Part shown: positions 59,396 through 64,000 of the stretch, piece after piece
Layout of the letters: each line of letters begins with the position of its first letter
Position numbering within the stretch: the stretch's first letter is position 1
From: Papio anubis
Lineage: Eukaryota > Chordata > Mammalia > Primates > Cercopithecidae
Direction: 5' to 3'
DNA length: 64,000 bases
Assembly: GCF_008728515.1 (NCBI RefSeq)
Contig: NC_044977.1
Coordinates: 344,001-408,000 of the forward strand
Made by a program: the position numbers and the translations under genes
The notes under the pieces: model-generated
What the model saw: only the letters and a program-made list of their open reading frames with translations
The model's database searches: none
Told to the model about the DNA's origin: nothing

Positions 59396-59645
59396 TCAAG
59401 CAGTAAAATAATACCTAAATAGGAAGAGTGTCAATAGTTTAGTGGCTGAGGGGGTCAGATATATAAGACACAAATGGAATAACAAATGAATCAGTAAAAT
59501 GTTCAGGAAAGGGATAATAAAAAACACATTATAAAATGTCCAATCCTATTGAATGGTTGTCAAGTGTCATGTGATATCATTCCTAATACTTAAGACACAA
59601 GAATAAAATCAATTGTTTCAGGTACACTTATGCAATAAATAAATA
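59396..59645. other. Unique sequence
   Basis: Nothing recognised. Confidence 0.4.
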
Positions 59646-59647
59646 GT

Positions 59648-60388
59648 AGTTGACACTATGGAGAACAGTTTGGAGGTTCCTCAAAAAACCTGAAAACTGA
59701 GCTACCATATGATCCAGCAATCCCGCTGCTGGGTATGTACCCAAAAGAAAGGAAATCAGTTTATTGAAGAGATATCTGCACTCCTATGTTTGTTTCAGCA
59801 CTGTTTACAGTAGCTAAAATTTGAACCTAAATGACTATCAATAGATGAATGGATAAAGACAATGTAGTACATATACACAATGGGGTACTATTCAGCCACA
59901 AAAAAGAATGAGACCCAGTCATTTGCAACAACATGGATGGAACTAGAGATCATTATGTCAAGTGAAAAAAGCCAGGCACAGAAAGACAGACAGCAGATGT
60001 CCTCAGTTATTGGTGGGATCTAAAAATAAAAACAAAAAATTAAACTTATGGACATAGAGAGTAGAAGGATATTTACCAGAGGCTGGGAAGGGTAATGGGG
60101 GGCTAGTGGGGGTGGTTAATGGGCACAAAAATTAGAAAGAATGAATAAGACCTACTATTTGATAGCACAATAGGGTGACTATAGTCAGTAATAACTCAGT
60201 TGTACATTTTTAAATAACTTAAAGAGTGTAATTGGATTGTTTGTAACTCAAAGAATAGATGCTTGAGGGATGAATACCTATTCTCCATGTGCTGTGCTTA
60301 TTTCATACTGCAGTCCTGTATCAAAACATCTCGCTTGCCCTGTAAACATACACACCTACCATGTACCCACAAAAATAAAAATAAACAT
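59648..60388 (+). mobile_element. L1MA 3' end, about 740 bp
   Basis: ORF2 end and 3' UTR: 'ccatatgatccagcaatccc', 'aaatgactatcaatagatga', 'caacaacatggatggaacta', 'gtgtaattggattgtttgta', 'catacacacctaccatgtac', 'ccacaaaaataaaaataaac'. aatagt(a/g)g near 59643 and 60394 may be the target duplication. Confidence 0.93.
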
Positions 60389-60455
60389 CAATAGTGGCCG
60401 AGTTAAGAAATAAACTTTCACATCATTTATGATGTGCTCTGGTTGGAAATGTCTG

Positions 60456-60490
60456 TATGTAGGTATGCATGTATGTATGTATGTATGTAT
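60456..60490. repeat. (ATGT)n microsatellite
   Basis: Tandem ATGT abutting the tail side of the AluJ, probably grown from its oligo-T. Confidence 0.93.
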
Positions 60491-60778
60491 TTGAGATAGG
60501 ATCTTTTTGCCCTGTCACCCAGGCTGGAGTTCAATGACACAATCTTAGCTCACAGCATCCTCCAACTCCCTGGCCCAAGTGATTTTCCCACTTCAGCCTC
60601 TCAAGTAGCTGGGACTATAAGCATGCACCACTATATTCGGCTATTTATTATTATTATTATTTGTAGAGACAGAGTCTCAATAGGTTGCCCAGGCTCGTCA
60701 CGAAATCCCTGCCTCAAGGAGTCCTCTCTCCTCTGCCTCTGAAAGTGTTGGGATTCCAGGTATGAGCTACCATGCCTG
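60491..60778 (-). mobile_element. AluJ-like element
   Basis: 'gagataggatctttttgccc', 'tgtcacccaggctggagttc', 'tcaagtagctgggactataa', ending 'gtatgagctaccatgcctg'. High divergence and 'ctcaagtgattttccca'-type variants indicate the oldest Alu class. Confidence 0.93.
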
Positions 60779-61111
60779 ACTTAGCTGGGAATTTAAATCC
60801 CTAACCCCATCCTTGTCTGTCACCACTTTGTCCAGTGACATTAGGAACAATCAGCCAACCTTATCATGTTTATTAGTTTTCCATAAATATTTTATAAGAA
60901 TTATATGCACAACCACCCATTCTTGATAAGTAGTATCCAAGAAAGATATTTTGCATATCTCTATTGGTAGATCGTGCCATGGACTAGCAATACTCTCTCT
61001 ACTAACAAACAGAGTCACTAGTGTCAAAAATCTAATCAGTTTATGAAACCCCAAAGCCATTTCAAAAACCTCAGCCTTAAAACCTGCTTTTCTAAAACCA
61101 CGCCACAAATC
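60779..61111 (-). mobile_element. Possible ERVL internal sequence next to the LTR
   Basis: It abuts the 3' boundary of the antisense LTR at 61112, where the 5' leader/gag start of an ERVL provirus would lie, and holds one 90-codon minus-strand frame (60851-61123). I have no firm match, so it may instead be unique flanking DNA. Confidence 0.3.
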
Positions 61112-62003
61112 TGTATCAGTCAAGACTCTTCAGAGAAACAGAACCAATAATATAAACTGGTAGATCAAGAGATGGATTATTAATACATTTTATTTATATT
61201 TATTTATTTGTATTTATTTATTTGTTATATTTATTTTATTTATTATTATTATTATTATACTTTAAGTTCTAGGGTACATGTGCATAATGTGCAGGTTTGT
61301 TACGTATGTATACTTGTGCCATGTTTGGAGTCTCGCTCTGTGGCCCAGGCCGGAGTGAGCGGCGCCATCTTGGCTCCCTGCAAGCTCCGCCCCCCGGGTT
61401 CCCGCCATTCTCCTGCCTCAGCCTCCCGAGGAGCTGGGACCACAGGCGCCGCCACCGCGCCCGGCTAGTTTTTTGTATTTTTAGTAGAGACGGGGTTTCA
61501 CCGTGTTCGCCAGGATGGTCTCCATCTCCTGACTTCGCGATCCGCCCGCCTCGGCCTCCCCCAGTGCTGGGGTTACAGGCTGAGCCCCCGCGCCCGGCCA
61601 TCAGTACATTTTGAAGAATTGGGTCACACAGTTACGGAGGCCAAGTCCCAAGACCCTCAGTCGACAACCGGGAGACCTGGGAGAGCTGACGGCGCAGTTC
61701 CCTGTGAGTTGGAAGCCTCGGGGCCTTACAGTTAGTTCCGCTGTAAGGCGGGAGAACAGTGTCTCAGCTCAGAGTCAAGCAGAGACAAAGTTCTCTCTTA
61801 TTCTGCCTTTTTTTCTATTCAGGCCTTTAACCGATTGGATGAGGCCCCCCCACATTGTGGGGGGACAATCAGCTTTACTCATTCTACTGATTCAAATGTT
61901 AATCTCAGCCAGAAACACCTCCACACACCCCAGAATAATGTTTAACCAAATATGTGGGCACTTTGTGGCCCAGCTAATTTGACACGTAAAATCAGTCATC
62001 ACA
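61112..62003 (-). mobile_element. ERVL MLT2-type LTR, split by a chimeric insertion
   Basis: Plus-strand ends tgtatcagtcaagactctt and aaatcagtcatcaca. Interior 'cagagaaacagaaccaataa', 'ccgattggatgaggcccccc', 'gattcaaatgttaatctcag', 'ataatgtttaaccaaatatg'. Without the insertion and one target copy it is about 470 bp. A 123-codon plus-strand frame (61611-61982) falls in it and is not a gene. Confidence 0.88.
61192..61599 (-). mobile_element. Chimeric Alu-L1 insertion
   Basis: Read on the minus strand: a nearly complete Alu body (61599 down to about 61324, from 'ggccgggcgcgg' to 'gcgagactcc') with no A-tail of its own, joined to the last about 80 bp of a primate L1 ('tgcacatgtaccctagaact' then 'taaagta'), then a TAA/TAAA-rich tail. 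One target duplication encloses both parts: attaatacatttt (61179-61191) and atcagtacatttt (61600-61612), 11 of 13 identical. This is the structure expected from template switching during target-primed reverse transcription. Confidence 0.85.
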
Positions 62004-64000
62004 AGTGGTGGAGAAGTCAAGGCAGTTATTACCACTAATACACGCATGCACACACAGGAACAAAACTGTTCTAGACTTTAAAAGGCATTCCTAATTATCT
62101 ATAAATAGAAAGTAGAGGGAGGAATGTGTTAAAGATCTTCAGAAAAAAATGATAGGCCTCAATATTTGAAGTATTCTAGCTATTTATGAATTTCATGAAC
62201 TTTCATTTGTGAATACATTATAGCAAGAGGGAAGAATTCATCAGGTTTTAAAAGAACTTGTCTCTGAAAAGTATAAAAAATAGATCTATACTTATCACTA
62301 AGCCCTTGGGCTCATTTCAATTAGATGTATAAAAAGAAACCAAGGTAAGCCATTTCACTCCTCAGATGGGTTTATACATCCCTATGTGAATTAATTATAG
62401 GTTTTAGACGCAATTGGACTTTTAACATTCATGTGCATGTTGGAGATTCTTAGATTATGCAAAAGATAATGAACAATTCCATAGGTGGTCTTATTTATTG
62501 TCATATTTGCAGTTAATTTACTTCACAGTTCAGCTAACCCAAACTGAAGAGTAGTCATGTTTTCATTGTCAGGGTTTTAACTTGTGGAATATGGATGAAC
62601 TTCAGCTGGGTGCTGGGGCTTTCTTGAAATTAGACACGAAATATTGAATGTACGTACATTTTCCTAAAAAAAGTTTCCATGGCTTTCAAGAAACTCTCAC
62701 TGCCTATCAGTTTCTTTGTTGAGCTGACCATTATCTGCAGCTACAAGCTGGCTTTCAAAAGTAGTAATTTTAGTGCATTTCGACTCAGTGAAAATGACCT
62801 TGTCATACAGCTGTGGCTTAAAAATTAAAAGAAAAAAGAGAAAAGCATCGTCTACTGTACTGTTTTATTCAAGAATGTCTTTATTTATTTTTAAAATCAA
62901 AGCAGCCATGCAATTCCTGTGGTAGATGATTTGAGGTACTTTGATTTTGTAACTTGTAAAGAAGATTTAAAAAATGGCTTTGAAATCATAAGGTTTTTAT
63001 TTGGAGAGTTGATGAAAACTGGTTCTCCCAATGCAGTAAGCAAAAAAGACCTTCTAACCTTGAAATATGACTTAGTTTTTCTATTCTGTGAGATAGAAAT
63101 TGCAATCTCTAAGCTCTGATAAATCTTGGTAAAATAAGTTTTAGTAAATGATTAATTTATAAATAAAGGCATAAAAGAAACAAGGTCCTACCAATATTTA
63201 ATCCATGCTGTGAACTGAAATGTTGTCATCAGGTACAAATATGGTAAATTGAACATCCACTGACATGTTTTCCAGATATGCAAAAGCTTGGGAGGAGACA
63301 GGTCTGATTATAATCGTGACTTCAATAAATTAACTATTCTCCACTTTGTCTTGATACTTGTGATGAGCTATCTTTTATACAAAAATACAAAATATATGTA
63401 AAAGAGAAATTACTAGACCATTATACCATACATTTTATACATTAAACAAGTAGGATTATCTATATCTGTGTATATGAGAGAGAAACATGGAGATATAGAT
63501 ACAGATATTTACCTATATATAAATCCTTAGAAAAAGGACTCAATTTTTTTATTTCTGTATATTTCTTTGGGTAGAAGTTTGTATTTCTTCTAACTGAAGT
63601 AAATGTTGTATTCAAACAATTTTATTTTTTCAAACTAGTTAGACAAATCTGAATTGTTTGGTTCTTACCAAAATAGGCAATTTCCAAATTTCAGTACCCT
63701 TTTTCATTCACAAATATCACCTGTCCGTATTTTACTTTCACACACTAATCTTTGCATTTTTGCATCTATGGAATTTATGAACAATAGTTTGAGGAAATGG
63801 TCGCAGTGAGGGGTGAACTAATTGAAACCTTAATTTCATTGATTCCACTATTTCTTTCCCGCTGTTCATCAACTTTAATTCTGGCTTATATCACACACAG
63901 TTTAGATTCCATAGCATTTGTAATAATCCCTTATGTTTAGACCCTATTTGCTTGTCTCTTTTTCCTGCATCTGACTTGTTGGCAAAACTCCAACACTAGA
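62004..64000. other. Unique AT-rich sequence
   Basis: No repeat family or exon recognised. A 66-codon frame (62919-63119) has no recognisable motif. Weak TA-rich and AGAGAT patches lie at 63455-63525. Confidence 0.45.

Noticed and set aside
61269..61614. Frames of 105-110 codons on both strands
   Set aside because: They lie in the Alu part of the chimeric insertion and reflect the high-GC Alu body.

Overview
The window is nuclear DNA of a catarrhine primate, human or a close relative. The evidence is Alu elements (AluJ, AluS and younger), primate L1 3' ends, a MADE1 fragment, a MER75-like piggyBac element and THE1/MST/MLT1/MLT2 LTRs, together with many decayed MIR and L2 copies. The sequence is AT-rich. 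I see no convincing exon chain, tRNA, rRNA, CpG island or CRISPR array. Almost all open frames are short and fall in repeats, simple-sequence tracts or AT-rich DNA. I read it as intergenic or deep intronic sequence, so the annotation is mainly a map of transposon layers.

Layout. 1-2.6 kb: unique DNA with a 43-bp tandem duplication and a MIR. 2.6-9.3 kb: a nearly complete, dead L1M element on the plus strand, cut by an MST LTR (minus) and an AluS (plus). 9.6 kb: an 18-bp minisatellite. 13.8-15.8 kb: MIR and L2 fragments, one L2 apparently split by about 570 bp of unassigned DNA. 17.9-18.4 kb: a patchwork containing a 96.6% copy of L2 sequence from 4 kb upstream, a 29-bp direct repeat and an Alu stump. 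19.4-26 kb: an L1PA tail, several MIRs, an older L1P fragment, and a CTCF-like motif at 23.8 kb. 26.6-29.8 kb: an MLT1C LTR, then an MST LTR nested in another MaLR LTR. 30-34 kb: MIRs, a half MADE1 and L2. 35.2-36.1 kb: a 65-bp fold-back L1 insertion, then an Alu whose tail has grown into a 330-bp polypyrimidine tract.

39.4-46 kb: a MER53-like transposon, L1M ORF1-region sequence, four L1/Alu insertions, and two copies of an unassigned about 195-bp sequence; one copy carries a 92-bp L1 insertion with an apparent 3' transduction. 47-53 kb: L1M, L2, three LTR-type elements and MIRs. 54.6-55.6 kb: an MLT1 LTR interrupted at TTAA by a 523-bp MER75-like element that still holds a short PGBD4-like reading frame. 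57.9-62 kb: MIR, L2, L1 and AluJ, then an ERVL/MLT2-type LTR that carries a chimeric Alu-L1 insertion with one target-site duplication. 62-64 kb: nothing recognisable.

No genes work together here. The interest lies in retrotransposition mechanics (template switching, fold-back, transduction), nested insertions that give relative ages, and local templated duplications. Family names come from recognition of consensus features, not from a database search; boundaries of old elements are good to a few tens of bases.
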